Of a stretch of DNA of 64,000 nt, positions 45,575-56,075 are shown one piece after another. This DNA comes from Podospora comata (taxonomy: Eukaryota > Ascomycota > Sordariomycetes > Sordariales > Podosporaceae). Position 1 is the first letter of the stretch, and each line of letters opens with the position of its first letter. The stretch spans positions 1,922,001 to 1,986,000 of the forward strand of contig CP071498.1 of assembly GCA_017354895.1 (NCBI GenBank). Reading direction: 5' to 3'. The translations under genes were made by a program, and so were the position numbers. The notes below the pieces were generated by a model. The model did not search any database. It saw nothing but the letters and a program-made list of their open reading frames with translations, and was not told where the DNA came from.

Positions 45575-48211
45575 CTAATCATCAACCACCACAATGTGGC
45601 TCTGGGACTCGCCATCAGATAGCCCAGTGAGGTCGGTAACGTCTCCCAACCCGCTGACAATGACAGACGACCTAGCCTCCGTCATGGCAACATCATCATC
45701 CACGTCGATGACACCGTGGAGGTGTTGGATGACAGAAGAATTGGTCGCCTGCTGTGGCTCGTCCACCGAGGGCCCAGGCGAGAGCTGGCTCTTCAGCTGG
45801 GCGGACATATCGCCTTGCTCGTTCTTGACAGAATCTTGAGCCTGGTCAATCTCCATGGCATCGTCATCGCCCCCCTCACTCTCAGAGGGCATATCAATAA
45901 AGTCAATTGCCACTGGACGCTTGGCCCTTGTTCTGCAATAGACCTTCTTGCCCAAAAACATCTTGAAGAACGAGGGGATCAAGTCGTTCTTGTCCCTCTC
46001 TTCCTCAATCATTTGGCCGACCTGCTGTGGGCCAACTCGAATTCTGGGGGGCGGCGCATTGGCGATACGAATAGGGGATCTCTCGAACTTGGGCACAACC
46101 AGCTGCGTTTTCTTCGGGGGCGTCTTCTTCTTCTTATTCTTCTTCAAAGTGGAGTGCTCGGGCTGCGCGTCTTCAGATGGCACATCATAATACGAAAGCC
46201 GTCCCTCCTCACGGGGGTCCGGGCTGACGGGCGGAGGCCTGCGGTTGGTGTAGACCTTGGTGGGGGGTTCGTCACCAACCGGCTTGTCTGGATCGAGATA
46301 ACCCACGATGGAAGACTTCAAGTCACCCCGAGGACTGTTGTTCGTACCAGCCCTTCCCCGAATAGACACGTTGCTCTCTGGGTCATCATCTGCACGCCGA
46401 GACTTGCGGCCCCTCGTCCCACGGCGGTGAGGTCTCGAGGCCAAATAGTCATCATCGTCAAACTCACTGTCCATACTGCGATGTCGCTTGTGGGAGCGGG
46501 GCTCAGGTCTGTAGGAGTCTATGACGGAATCTCGGATGGTATCGCTGACTCTCCGAGGTGCGTCACGCTCAGTTTGACCGTTGCGCGAGCCTTTCGAAGG
46601 CTTCCGCGGGCAGTCATCAATATAGTGATCTGCCTGTTTTCCACAAAAATTGCAAGTGTAGTCCTCGGGTGCTTTGACGGCATATCGCCAGTCCCCGTTC
46701 GTTGGGCAATCTTGAATAAGATGGCCTAATAGGGTTAACATCAGTGATATCATTCCTGGGGGTTCATACTTACCACGCACGTTGCAACGGTTGCACACAT
46801 AGTTTCCCGGTATGATAAACTCCTTGTCACCCTTGGTAGCCGATTTGGCGTTTCCCACGTCAACCGGGCTCTCACCGTACTCCAAAACTAGCTCAGTTTG
46901 CGCGGCCTTCTTCTTTTTCTTCTTCGTTCTGGCCAACGCCCAGTCATCACCGAACACCATTCGGTTGGAACCGGTAAGAAAGGAGAGATCCTTGCCTTTC
47001 TCCTTCTCCTTCTCCTTCTCCTTCTCCTTCTCCTTCTCCTTCTCCTTCTCCTTCTCCTTCTCCTTCTCCTTCTCCTTCTCCTTCTCCTTCTCCTTCTCCT
47101 TCTCCTTCTCCTTCTCCCTCTCCTTCTCCTTCTCCTTCTCCTTCTCCTTCTCCTTCTCCTTCTGCTTCTCCTTCTGCATCTGCTTCTGCTTCTCCTCCTG
47201 CTCCCACTTTTCCCACTCCTGCTCCTGCTTTTTTTTTTCTCTCTGCCTCACCAAGTCTTCCATGGCCATTGCATTTGCTCCTGATAAAAACGGCAAATCG
47301 GGGCAGGAAGGATCAAATGTGTTACTCTTGCCCTGTCTTCCTGTTCCCGTTCGAATGCAGTCAGCAGCGGGAACTACCTTTTCGATCAGCTCTCCAGGCT
47401 CAGGAGCAGCCTCTCGAGAAAACTTCATCCTATCAGGATGCATGCGGCCATACATGATCTCGGGAGCAGGAGAAGAGTGGCACACCGAGACAGATGCAGC
47501 CCTATCCGGGTGCATATGAGCCAATGTTGGCGGCGGAGAATCATGTTTCGGAGACTCTTGTGGTGTGCTGACAAGAGCCCTTCTTCCAGGATGGATATAA
47601 TCGCTCATGTCTCCTTCAAAGGCAGCGGTTGACTCATTGCGGGCCGGTGGGCCTGACAGTCTTCTATCCGGATGGGTGTAATCGTTCGTTGACTTTGAAG
47701 GGTCAGGGCCAGCAACAATCCTCAGGACTGACACCCGCCGATTGAGATGCTTGTGTTCATCCATGGGCTTGGACAAAGTGCCCGAGGGCTTTTGAATCTT
47801 TTGAGCTGTTGAAGATTTGGATGGAGCTGGGGGCAGCGAGGCCGTAGTCCTGATTAGTTCCCGCAACTCAGTTTCCACGATGTGAAGACGTCTCGCGTCG
47901 AGAGGGTGCTCTGAGACGTGGGTCTGCTCTAGCTCGACAAAACCATCAATGATGGTCTGGTCGTCAATGCGGCAGCTCTTGAGCAGCTGATACCACTCTT
48001 TGAGTTCGGATTCAGTGCTTGATGGGTTGGACACGTCCTTGTCAATCAGGCGTTCGATAAGCCATATGACAAAGCTGTTGAGGGTACGCTGTTTGTTGAC
48101 CTTGACAGGAAATGCCCGGCCGAGAGACTCAAAGAGCTTACGGGCGGAGGGACATTTGCGAAAATCACCAAGTGGCGGTTCGCCCTGGTTCTTCTTCTTA
48201 CTCTTGCCCAT
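45575..48211 (-). CDS. Double zinc-knuckle protein with H-P-D-R-R repeat and Lys-Glu repeat, function unknown
   Basis: Two exons, 48211-46774 and 46725-45575, encode about 862 residues. The 48-nt intron is a multiple of three with no stop, and it sits inside zinc knuckle 1. Order of parts: a folded N-terminal region (KLFESLGRAFPVKVNKQRTL, to about residue 115); a segment with five HPDRR-type motifs (about 150-262); a run of about 28 Lys-Glu pairs; knuckle 1, CNRCNVRGHLIQDC; knuckle 2, CNFCGKQADHYIDDC; a basic/acidic region with RHRRGTRGRKSRR; and an acidic C-terminus (VIDVDDDVAMTE, LTGLSDGE). The CxxCx4Hx4C knuckles point to RNA or single-stranded nucleic-acid binding, likely in the nucleus. 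The acidic hydrophobic runs VIDVDD and LTGLSD could be SUMO-interacting. The start MGKSKKKNQ is chosen over upstream in-frame ATGs because the family-like part begins there; 48445 remains possible. I do not recognise the full protein. Confidence 0.85.
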   Translation of the reverse strand: MGKSKKKNQGEPPLGDFRKCPSARKLFESLGRAFPVKVNKQRTLNSFVIWLIERLIDKDVSNPSSTESELKEWYQLLKSCRIDDQTIIDGFVELEQTHVSEHPLDARRLHIVETELRELIRTTASLPPAPSKSSTAQKIQKPSGTLSKPMDEHKHLNRRVSVLRIVAGPDPSKSTNDYTHPDRRLSGPPARNESTAAFEGDMSDYIHPGRRALVSTPQESPKHDSPPPTLAHMHPDRAASVSVCHSSPAPEIMYGRMHPDRMKFSREAAPEPGELIEKVVPAADCIRTGTGRQGKSNTFDPSCPDLPFLSGANAMAMEDLVRQREKKKQEQEWEKWEQEEKQKQMQKEKQKEKEKEKEKEKEKEREKEKEKEKEKEKEKEKEKEKEKEKEKEKEKEKEKEKEKEKGKDLSFLTGSNRMVFGDDWALARTKKKKKKAAQTELVLEYGESPVDVGNAKSATKGDKEFIIPGNYVCNRCNVRGKYEPPGMISLMLTLLGHLIQDCPTNGDWRYAVKAPEDYTCNFCGKQADHYIDDCPRKPSKGSRNGQTERDAPRRVSDTIRDSVIDSYRPEPRSHKRHRSMDSEFDDDDYLASRPHRRGTRGRKSRRADDDPESNVSIRGRAGTNNSPRGDLKSSIVGYLDPDKPVGDEPPTKVYTNRRPPPVSPDPREEGRLSYYDVPSEDAQPEHSTLKKNKKKKTPPKKTQLVVPKFERSPIRIANAPPPRIRVGPQQVGQMIEEERDKNDLIPSFFKMFLGKKVYCRTRAKRPVAIDFIDMPSESEGGDDDAMEIDQAQDSVKNEQGDMSAQLKSQLSPGPSVDEPQQATNSSVIQHLHGVIDVDDDVAMTEARSSVIVSGLGDVTDLTGLSDGESQSHIVVVDD
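46726..46773 (-). other. 48-nt intron inside zinc knuckle 1
   Basis: The donor is GTAAGT and the acceptor is TATTAG, read on the minus strand. It is in frame and stop-free, so retention inserts 16 residues between the CNRCNVRG and HLIQDC halves of the knuckle. Confidence 0.8.
46995..47200. repeat. Hexanucleotide (CTTCTC)n repeat coding Lys-Glu pairs
   Basis: A perfect to near-perfect tandem repeat of the CTTCTC unit runs for about 165 bp, with degenerate copies after it. On the minus strand it encodes Lys-Glu. One Arg variant is visible. It is likely length-polymorphic. Confidence 0.95.
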
Positions 48212-48981
48212 TCTTTCCAAACAGGAGACACGGGCTCCTTGAGCAAGTAGACCGGCAGGCTTCCGCAATGTGGCCGCCTTAAGGCCGGGAACAAACGGCC
48301 CTCTGCGAGTTTCCTGTAGCCGTGCAAGAGGATGGGTCAGTTTCGGTATTTGCACATGTGTTCGTGAATTTGTCCTGAAAAGTACCTCTCGAAAGGACCA
48401 CAATATTGTCGGCCAGGGGCTGCGAGTAATTGCAATGGATCGCAAGCCCCTGGAGAAGAGAGTTGACCAGGTGCTACGATCGAGCCGAGATCAGAAAACC
48501 AATAAAACCAAGCTGCGACCCGTTCAGCAGATTGGCTTGTTTGACAGTTCTTGGTCGAGACAAAAGAAGCTGGGTACCTAAAAGAGCGATTTTGGTTGAT
48601 CAGTACTCACGCAGGTAGCCGAAGAAAAGATGGGTGGAAGATGTTGATTTGAAGGAAACCATTAGTGGTGCAGATGGAAGCATTTGACAAGTCCCCGTTC
48701 CTGTGACGTGTTTTGTGTTGAATTTCCCAGAAAATAAGGCAGGAGCGAAGGGCTACTGTTGTGTGCATCTCGTTACAAACGGAAGGAGCAGCTCAAGGTC
48801 ACATCTAACGCAATTATCACAGCACCTGGATGCTCCATAGGTAATTATTCCACCTGAAGGGTGTTGTTCTCTGTCAAAAAAAATTGCATGATAGGAATGA
48901 GCAACAGATATCCCAAAACCAACCCGCCAAGCTCCCGAGCCCAAGGAAGTAGCAGTATACAAATGAAAAGGGGGCTAGAAA
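48212..48981. promoter_or_regulatory. Upstream region of the zinc-knuckle gene / IST1 3' region
   Basis: This 770-bp region lies between two genes in tandem on the minus strand. The part next to the start is in frame with the coding sequence up to 48445 but shows no conserved features. No other gene is seen. Confidence 0.5.
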
Positions 48982-49966
48982 TCACCTCTTCAGCTGTGCA
49001 AACCTCTTTGCAAGCTCATCCAGATCTGGAACCCCATCCCCTTTCTGCTCCGAAGGTTTTCTCGTCACAGCAGCCGGCTTCTTGGTTGGTGTTGTCAACT
49101 CCTGTCTGTTGAGAGTGACTTTGGGGTGGATGTTATCAGTGGAAGCACTAGGAGGATTGACATGAAGCGGGATAGCCGGCCCAAAAGATTTTGGGGGTGT
49201 AGCTTTGCTCAGGTCTTCCTGTGCCTTGAGCTCAGCAGCAGCTTCCTCATCCACACCAACCAGCGGTTCCTCCAACACTCTTTGTGCCTGGCCTCCACTT
49301 GGGTTCTCATCATCATCATCATCATCCATAAAGTCAGGAGGATCCCCCAGCTCCTTATTCTTCCCTTTTGGCCAGTCAACGCCGTATGCCCGCGCAATCT
49401 CCTCAAGGTAGCCCTGCACCAGCTCGTCTTTTGGTGGTGTGACGCTCAGCTTCTTGACCACCCCTTCGCTTACTTTCCCGTCGCTGTTTTCTGTAGCTTG
49501 TAGCACAAATTCTTTCCCAAACTTCTCGGCCAACAACGTCCTCACTGTTTGGAGCTCTTTTATTTCTGTCTTGGGAGCGGCGTAGATGATGGACTTGACA
49601 GCCTCTTCAAGGCCGGGATCGCATGTTGGTGATGCCTCTAGCAAGCCAGCGCGGGCTAGTAGAAGCTCGCAGTAGAGTTCTAGGATTTCGTGGAGCTCGG
49701 TGATGATGTCGGATCTGATGATGTTCTCGACGCGGATTCGGGCCGAATCAACCTTGTTCTGCTCGAGGAGCTGGGCCATGGCTCTGCGCTGGGTCTTTGC
49801 AAGGGCCTCGTCACGCTTTTGAACCATACGAAGGCGGGCTATGGCTAGTTTGAGCTGAACTTTGATTTTGGTCTGGTGGTGACCTGTTAGATACTCTTTT
49901 TACTTGCGATGTAAGGTGAAAAGGAAGGAGCCATACCACAAGGACCGGGGATGTTGGAGGAGGCAT
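48982..49966 (-). CDS. IST1: IST1 family ESCRT-III associated protein
   Basis: IST1 binds Did2 and Vps4 and tunes ESCRT-III disassembly in multivesicular-body sorting. Two exons are proposed: 49966-49937 (ten codons, MPPPTSPVLV) and 49872-48982, with a 64-nt intron. They give 306 residues. The IST1 N-terminal domain follows directly: TKIKVQLKLAIARLRMVQKR, then ARIRVENIIRSDIITELHEI. An acidic linker (DDDDDDENPSGG) and Thr/Pro-rich region lead to the C-terminus DLDELAKRFAQLKR, an MIM1-type MIT-interacting motif (D..L..R..LK) that would bind Vps4. The acceptor (CACCAG) is fixed by phase, because nearby AG sites would break the frame. It is divergent from SPT3. Confidence 0.93.
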
Positions 49967-50688
49967 TTTGGTATCTGTACTGGCTCAGTGTCCACGGGAA
50001 GGGTAGGAAATAGGAGATCTTGGAGTAGGCGAGAACTGGGTGATGTCTGATATCAATGAACAAGGCTCCAGGCTCCAGTATTCTGAATAGGGAGAGGTTG
50101 CGAATGCGCAAGGCGGGATGCGGCTGAGAGCTTGGTTGCTGATGGTGGGGTTGGAAGTGCGTTGCATGCGGGGTAGCACACTAATCAGCCGTTAACAGTT
50201 TGCGACAGGGTCTTGGCTGTCGTCGTTGTGGAGTCAATCTCCATCTTGACAGCAGTTGGCTCGTGCGTTCTTCAACCTCATGTCTTGAGACGTAGGTAGA
50301 GAGCAGCTTGACCAGTGCCTCATGGGGTGTGAGAGGAATCAAGGCGTGCAAAAATAAAGACAATTTAAACAGCTTTCTTTCAATAGCAACTTTCAAGTTC
50401 AATCTAAACAGATAATTGAGCTCCTGAAGCTCACAGTCACGTGGGATATGTGGTCCGTGCCAGATATCAACGGACTTGTTGGAGCCTCGCGCTTGGCAAC
50501 TTATTCCACCAGTCAACACCTGTCCAGCATTGACAGCAACATGTCTATTTCTTGTTTAACATCACGGTAGACCTTCATCGCTTCCAAATTCTCTACACCA
50601 TAGCCATAATTACCTCTCGTTGGAACAGCTTTTTTGGAAGACATCAACAACCATTCAGCACCGTTAATCCATCCTTCAAACCATCAAA
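49967..50688. promoter_or_regulatory. Divergent promoter between IST1 and SPT3
   Basis: About 720 bp separate the two start codons. A 112-codon minus-strand frame at 50181-50519 inside it has no recognisable content. Confidence 0.5.
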
Positions 50689-53600
50689 ATGGCGGACAAA
50701 GATAAACAGTACAAGTATCGTCAAGAGATACAGCAGGTTAGTTATGACTCTCTTTTTTGTTTGCTAGGTTGTATGACAAGTTGGGAAGTGGATGGAATGG
50801 ACTGGGTGGGAAATGGATTGGGTTGATGGAGAAAGGACATCATGTGGGCATTGAGCATCGATTCAGGGACAAGAGCTGGATGCAGCAAGACGGCCTGACA
50901 GAGGGGATAGCCGGGCAGGGCATACATAAAGCCAGATGATGTGACAAGTCACATTTGAAGGGGATAAAGAGATGGTACTCTCTGTCAACAGCGCGGTGAG
51001 AAATCTATTGGAATGGGTATCTTATGACTTGGAAGATCTCTTGACTCCGGAGGGGTCTGTGGGGGGATATCAGGAAAACTGGTGCTGGCCCCAACAGCTT
51101 TCATGTCTCTCACTGTGAAAGTCATCATGGGTGTGAAAACAGCTATACCGGTATTGCTCCCGGGCAGCGGCGGCGACGACATTCTGGGCCATGGCAACGG
51201 CAACGGCAACGGCAACACTACATAAGTTCCCCATGTTTTCTTCTACTCACACAATGACGCTTCCCTCAACCACTTTTCGACATGAGACCCAGAAGAAAAG
51301 ACATCGAGATTGTCATAATGATCAGCACTTCTCCCTCCAAACAGCCTGGTAAAAAGGGACAGTCAGGTTGCCCACCCATGACGGAGCTGCCGCCCGCTCA
51401 CCCTTCTTTGCCGACGCCAGGACACTCGCGACTACCTCCCCTGAACGCTCGACCTGGATGGAGAGCATCCGCTCCTGAGCACCCTTCTCACCGGGCAGCA
51501 CCGCCTGCGAACCCAACACACGGTCCCACCGTGAGCAAGATTCTTGCTCCCTCTTGGACCAATTTACAGGCAGAGCAGCCACAGCAAGAGGTGCGGCTAC
51601 AAAAGACAGAAGAGGCACCACTGCTTGAGATTGAGATTGAACAGTGAAAACTGCCAACCTCGCCAAAGTCGAAATCTCAAGAGTCGCAGCCACAGGCCAT
51701 TTCTCAAGAGAACCCATCGGAGTTAGTGCCAGAGCTGTCTTCCTTGGAGCCAGAGCTGAGAACTCAAGAGAGATCACCTGCACCAGAGTCGCAGCCCGCA
51801 GCCATTTCTGCGACTTTTCAGGAGCAACCATCAGAGTCGAAACCTCAAGACACATCACCACACTCTGAGTTGCAGCAAACAGTCAAGTAACTCGAGATCT
51901 CGAAACAAGAATTGCCAGTCTCACAGCCGGAGTCGACACTCCAAGAAATCTTGCTGCATCCTGTGCCAGAGTCGCAGCTGTCACCACAGGCACAAGGGGC
52001 GCAGCCAGAGGTCATGCCACGAAAGATGCTGCCCAAAGAAACCCCAGAGTTATATACAGCCCATCAACTTCAACCAGTGCCGCCTCGTCAAGTACCAGAG
52101 GTGCAGCCACAGCTTGAGAAGCAGCCTGAGCCTGAAAGGCAACCCGAGCCAGAGCCGCAGCAGTTGCGACCCATTCCGATGCTTCAGTCAGAGCAACCTC
52201 GTGATTTTGCCCCCCATCGAGGAAATCAGCAGGTCCAGCAGCAGAATGATGGCCAGTTCATGAAGGGGGCGACCCCCCGGACTCGACAGCAACAGGAAGA
52301 TGACACCCCCATGTACTTTCAAGCCTCCCTTCACGAGCTCTATCCCGTCAGGCTCGTCAATCCGCGGTGCGCCAAATTCAAGAAAGTGTTTCAGAAGCCA
52401 CACTTCTTCACCCCGTCCCCGAGTTATGCAATCGGATACACTCCTGTGCCGCCACCGCAGCCCGGAGCTGCTACTGGTAGTACTGCTGTCGATGACTCCG
52501 CGCCCCATGTCATTGACGTCCCGCGCTCTGCAGTCAAAGAAGCCATTGCCAGTCGTAACGACGTCTTCATGGGAAACCCCGCGCTGTTTGACGAGGTCAT
52601 GATGAATGGCCAACCACTTGACCTTAGTGGCTACAACCTTGAGCAGAATGAGGAAGGCACTGCCAATTTGATCCCGCTTAACCTTGACCCGGCTGCGTTT
52701 ACGCTCGAGGATTTCCTCACTCGGCCTGATCCGATGGAAACGGGGAAGGGGAAAGAGAAGGGGACTGGACGGGAGGGGGAGAGGGAGGAGGTTGCTTTTG
52801 AGGTTGAAATTGATCCCAGCGACTGGATTGCTGACATTGTTACCAAGATGATGTACGTCTCTGGTGAGACGGGCGAGCCATCGGCCGAGACGACGGGGAT
52901 TATCGAGGATATCGTGAGGCAGCAGGTTATTGAGATTGTGAGTTTGTGTCCATTCAATGTTTCTCCCGTCCGAACTAACCACCGTCCCAGCTCCGCAACT
53001 GCACCGAACTCGCCGCCCGCCGCGGCGCCCGCGCGATCACTATTAATGACCTGATTTTCCAAATCCGTGATGACGCCCCAAAGGTTTCCCGTCTGCGGAC
53101 ATTCCTCTCCTGGAAAGACGTCCGCAAAAACGTCAAGGATTCCGACGACAAGGGAGGAGAGGGTGATCTTGGTGCGGGTGAAGACCCTGTCGGTGGTGTA
53201 GTTCCCGGCGGGCCAGTCGACGACACGGCCAAAAAGAACAAGAAAGCCAAAGTCGGCCTCCCCTGGGAACCATCGTCTTATTTCGCCGTCGAAGTCCCAG
53301 AGAGAGAAGACGAAGAAGACGAGGAGGAAGAGGAAATGAACCACATCACCCTCCAGCGCCTCCGCAAGGCAGACGAGCGGACCAAGGCCATGACGCGAGA
53401 GGAATACGTCACCTGGTCTGAGTTTCGCCAAGCATCGTTTACGTACCGCAAGGGAAAGAGATTTAGGGAATGGGCGGGTTTTGGGATCGTGACGGATAGC
53501 AAGCCGAGTGATGATATTGTGGATATCTTGGGGTTTTTGACGTTTGAGATGGTGCAGACGCTGACGGAGGAGGCGTTGAAGATCAAAGAAAATGAGGACC

Positions 53601-53833
53601 AGCATAGGGAGAGGACGGGAGGGGGGGAGCAGGCAGCGGGGAATGCGGCGAAGAAGAGGAAGATGGGGGGGTTGGGTGGGGGGTTGTTTGATCCGCCTAG
53701 TGAGGGGAGGACGCCGGTTGAGCCGAGACATATTCAGGAGGCTTTTAGGAGGCTGCAGGGACGGAGTAAGAAGAGTAGGGCTATGTTGAACGGGACGAGG
53801 ATTCAGCAGAGGACGAATTTGAGGTTGTTTTAG
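50689..53833 (+). CDS. SPT3: SAGA complex subunit SPT3
   Basis: SPT3 is a histone-fold subunit of the SAGA coactivator that helps deliver TBP to promoters. Three exons are proposed: 50689-50736 ([16 protein letters not shown]), 52848-52937 ([17 protein letters not shown]...) and 52991-53833. They give 326 residues, the usual length. The first histone fold continues [20 protein letters not shown] and [20 protein letters not shown]. The second includes [20 protein letters not shown] and [20 protein letters not shown]. The C-terminus is Gly/Arg-rich. Introns are 2111 and 53 nt. The first is far longer than any other intron in the window. Its acceptor (TTACCAAG, with a CTGAC branch-like site) lies where the family sequence resumes. 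A nested frame in that intron reads in phase into exon 2 (separate entry), so a longer isoform is possible. Confidence 0.93.
51282..52847 (+). other. Nested Gln/Pro/Glu-rich reading frame in SPT3 intron 1, in phase with exon 2
   Basis: One frame (positions divisible by three) is open from ATG 51282 into SPT3 exon 2, except for a TGA at 51645 and a TAA at 51888. The last uninterrupted stretch, from ATG 51912 to 52847, has 312 codons. The first two thirds are low complexity ([29 protein letters not shown]), with an imperfect repeat of about 110 bp (ESQPQAIS and ESQPAAIS copies near 51680 and 51790). The last third looks more structured: [65 protein letters not shown] do not recognise it. It could be a decaying inserted gene, or an alternative 5' exon giving SPT3 a long N-terminal extension. 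The two stops argue that the part before 51912 is not translated in this frame. Confidence 0.5.
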
Positions 53834-56075
53834 GGGGAGGATGGGGGTGTTTTTGTGGGCTTTGGACGATACGGGGGAGGAAATCCTTGCGTTCTGGTTT
53901 CCGCGGTGTCGTCTCTATGACTTGGAGGGGGGTTAATGGAAGATTGGATGGGTTGGACAGCGGAGGAAATTCTTGTGTTTTGGTACCCCTGCCACCTAGT
54001 AATGGAAGATGGGGGAGGTAGGATGAGGTATGGAGTTTTTCGTTGTAGCGTTGCGTTGGGGGGTTTTGTACTTTTCACTATTTTATATGGAGTTTGGGGC
54101 ATGGATAGAGTTTAGGGGAATGCTTCTGGGTTGATAATACCCTTGTTGTCTTGTTTACAAGACATAGTTAGATGATTAAATAGATGCATTATCTTTATAA
54201 ACTTTCTCGTGCTATGCTGAGGTAGATATGAGATGGATATGTTTGGATATTGGGAGGGTGTTATAGTGAATTTCGTCCGAGCTTGAGTTTTAAGATTTTA
54301 GTTTGCAAGCGCTGCCGTATGGAAACTCTTGAGGGCCTCTCATTCTCTTCAGCCATCTACTCTATTGCAAACCCTCTTCAGGCCTCTGCCAGCTTTGCCA
54401 GCTCACCGGCTCTATCCTCCATGCCCGCTCTGCCTTCAAGCATCACGGCGCGCCGTTGCAGACAACGACCAGCATCCAATCAAGGGCAGCGAGCTCGGTA
54501 CTCCTCTGGAGAAGCAACTGGCACAGTACAGATCCATGGGGATCGCTCGCTCGCAGGTGGTACAAGATAAGCTCACGGCTTGTTACGACCAGACCAGGAA
54601 ACAATTTCTCTCACGCCGCCCCGTTCGCTCGCGAGCGCTGCCAGGCGTCCCATCGATATGCCCGGTTCACCTAATTACTATATGTAGCAGATCCGCGAGG
54701 ATCACCAGCTCACAAGCGCTCCACGGGAAGCCAACAGCCATGTACTACAAAAAACCGCCACGCACAATCTCACAAGAGACAACCCGCAAAGATTGCCTGA
54801 CCGGGTCTGGTCCAGGGAGTCACGAGATTGCACCACGGCTGTAATACCTCTGGACCAGGCGCCTTCCTCGTTCGCGAGCGCTGCTGACTTGAGGTGTCGC
54901 GAGCTTACCTTTTATATCCGTACAGGATCTTCCCATGGAAATATGGGAGTCCGCAAGAATATTACGACAGCCCTCGAACTGGCGTCGACTGGCCCCTAAA
55001 ATATCATCCCAATAAATCCGTACCTACCAGTGCCAGCGCCAGTACAGCCCCCATCACGTTGATGACCGGCGGCTCTCTGGTGCGCTTCGAGGCGGAGTGT
55101 CCACCTGAAAGACGAGAAACAAACTCAACAGCAACGAGTACATTGAAGGACAGGTTTAGGATCCCGGGTCCGGACGTATTCCCGTGGTAAACCACCAGAG
55201 ACAGCGTTGAACTCCCTGTCAGTCTTTCTATAATTCGCCGTGACTAGATGTGTGTGGGTGTGCAGGAGGAGGTATATGAGTTTTGCAATAGAGATGTGAG
55301 AGGACTGCCCACCTACCTTTGGTCAGCTGCAACGCCACATCCTCATCAGAGCTTTTGGCCTTGAGACCTCTCATCTTCCTAATTCCTCTTGGCCAGTCCC
55401 CTTTTTGCAAATCTAGATAGGTGGTTATCTACCAAACTTTCGGTAAGAGTTGTCTAGGTTCTTGATCAAGACTTTGTCCTAGCTTGAACAAAATGTCTAC
55501 TAGTCGGCCCCATAACTTCCCCCATTCCAATTCCAGTAATAAACCGCCCATTTCCCCCTAATCTAAAAGCTCAAAATTCCACCCCCAAGTCTAACTCGTA
55601 TTTACCCCAGCCCTAGATCCCTCCAACCCTCCCCAGCCTAGTCCACACAACTTCCAATTTTCCAACTATAACTGTCTAGATCAATAATACCCTCTGACAA
55701 CCCACACGACCTCCCTTCCTTATCACTATCAACCATTAGACCAACCGAGACAAATGGATAGCCACAAACTCAGTATACCCCCCAACGTTAGGTTAATCCC
55801 ATATTTCGCCCCACCGTAACCTATTGGACGGTGTTGCTGTTGATTTATTTTGAGTCTTGGGGGCATTTTTGATGGTTTTGTCATGGTGATATGGCAAGTT
55901 GGGTTGCTTTCATAGGGATTTCCGGAGGATTTCTGTTGAATCTGAAAATGCTTTCCATGGCTGTAAACGTATACAAATTACATGCCTGTTTAGATTTGTT
56001 CTCAGTAATACACATACGTTACCATCTATTTTCCTCAGTAAGCCCTTACACCCCTATCCAGTCCAGACCCTTCCA
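53834..56075. other. Convergent intergenic region, about 2.2 kb
   Basis: It lies between the SPT3 and PMS1 stops. No gene is recognised. The part at 54300-55200 differs from its neighbours: it is GC-richer, with recurring GCGAGCGCTGC phrases near 54630 and 54870 and short open frames. This may be an old inserted fragment that I cannot name. The part at 55430-55760 is C-rich and AT-poor in long coding potential. Confidence 0.5.

Noticed and set aside
46898-47284. Poly-leucine frame opposite the zinc-knuckle gene
   Set aside because: It is only the complementary reading of the CTTCTC repeat.
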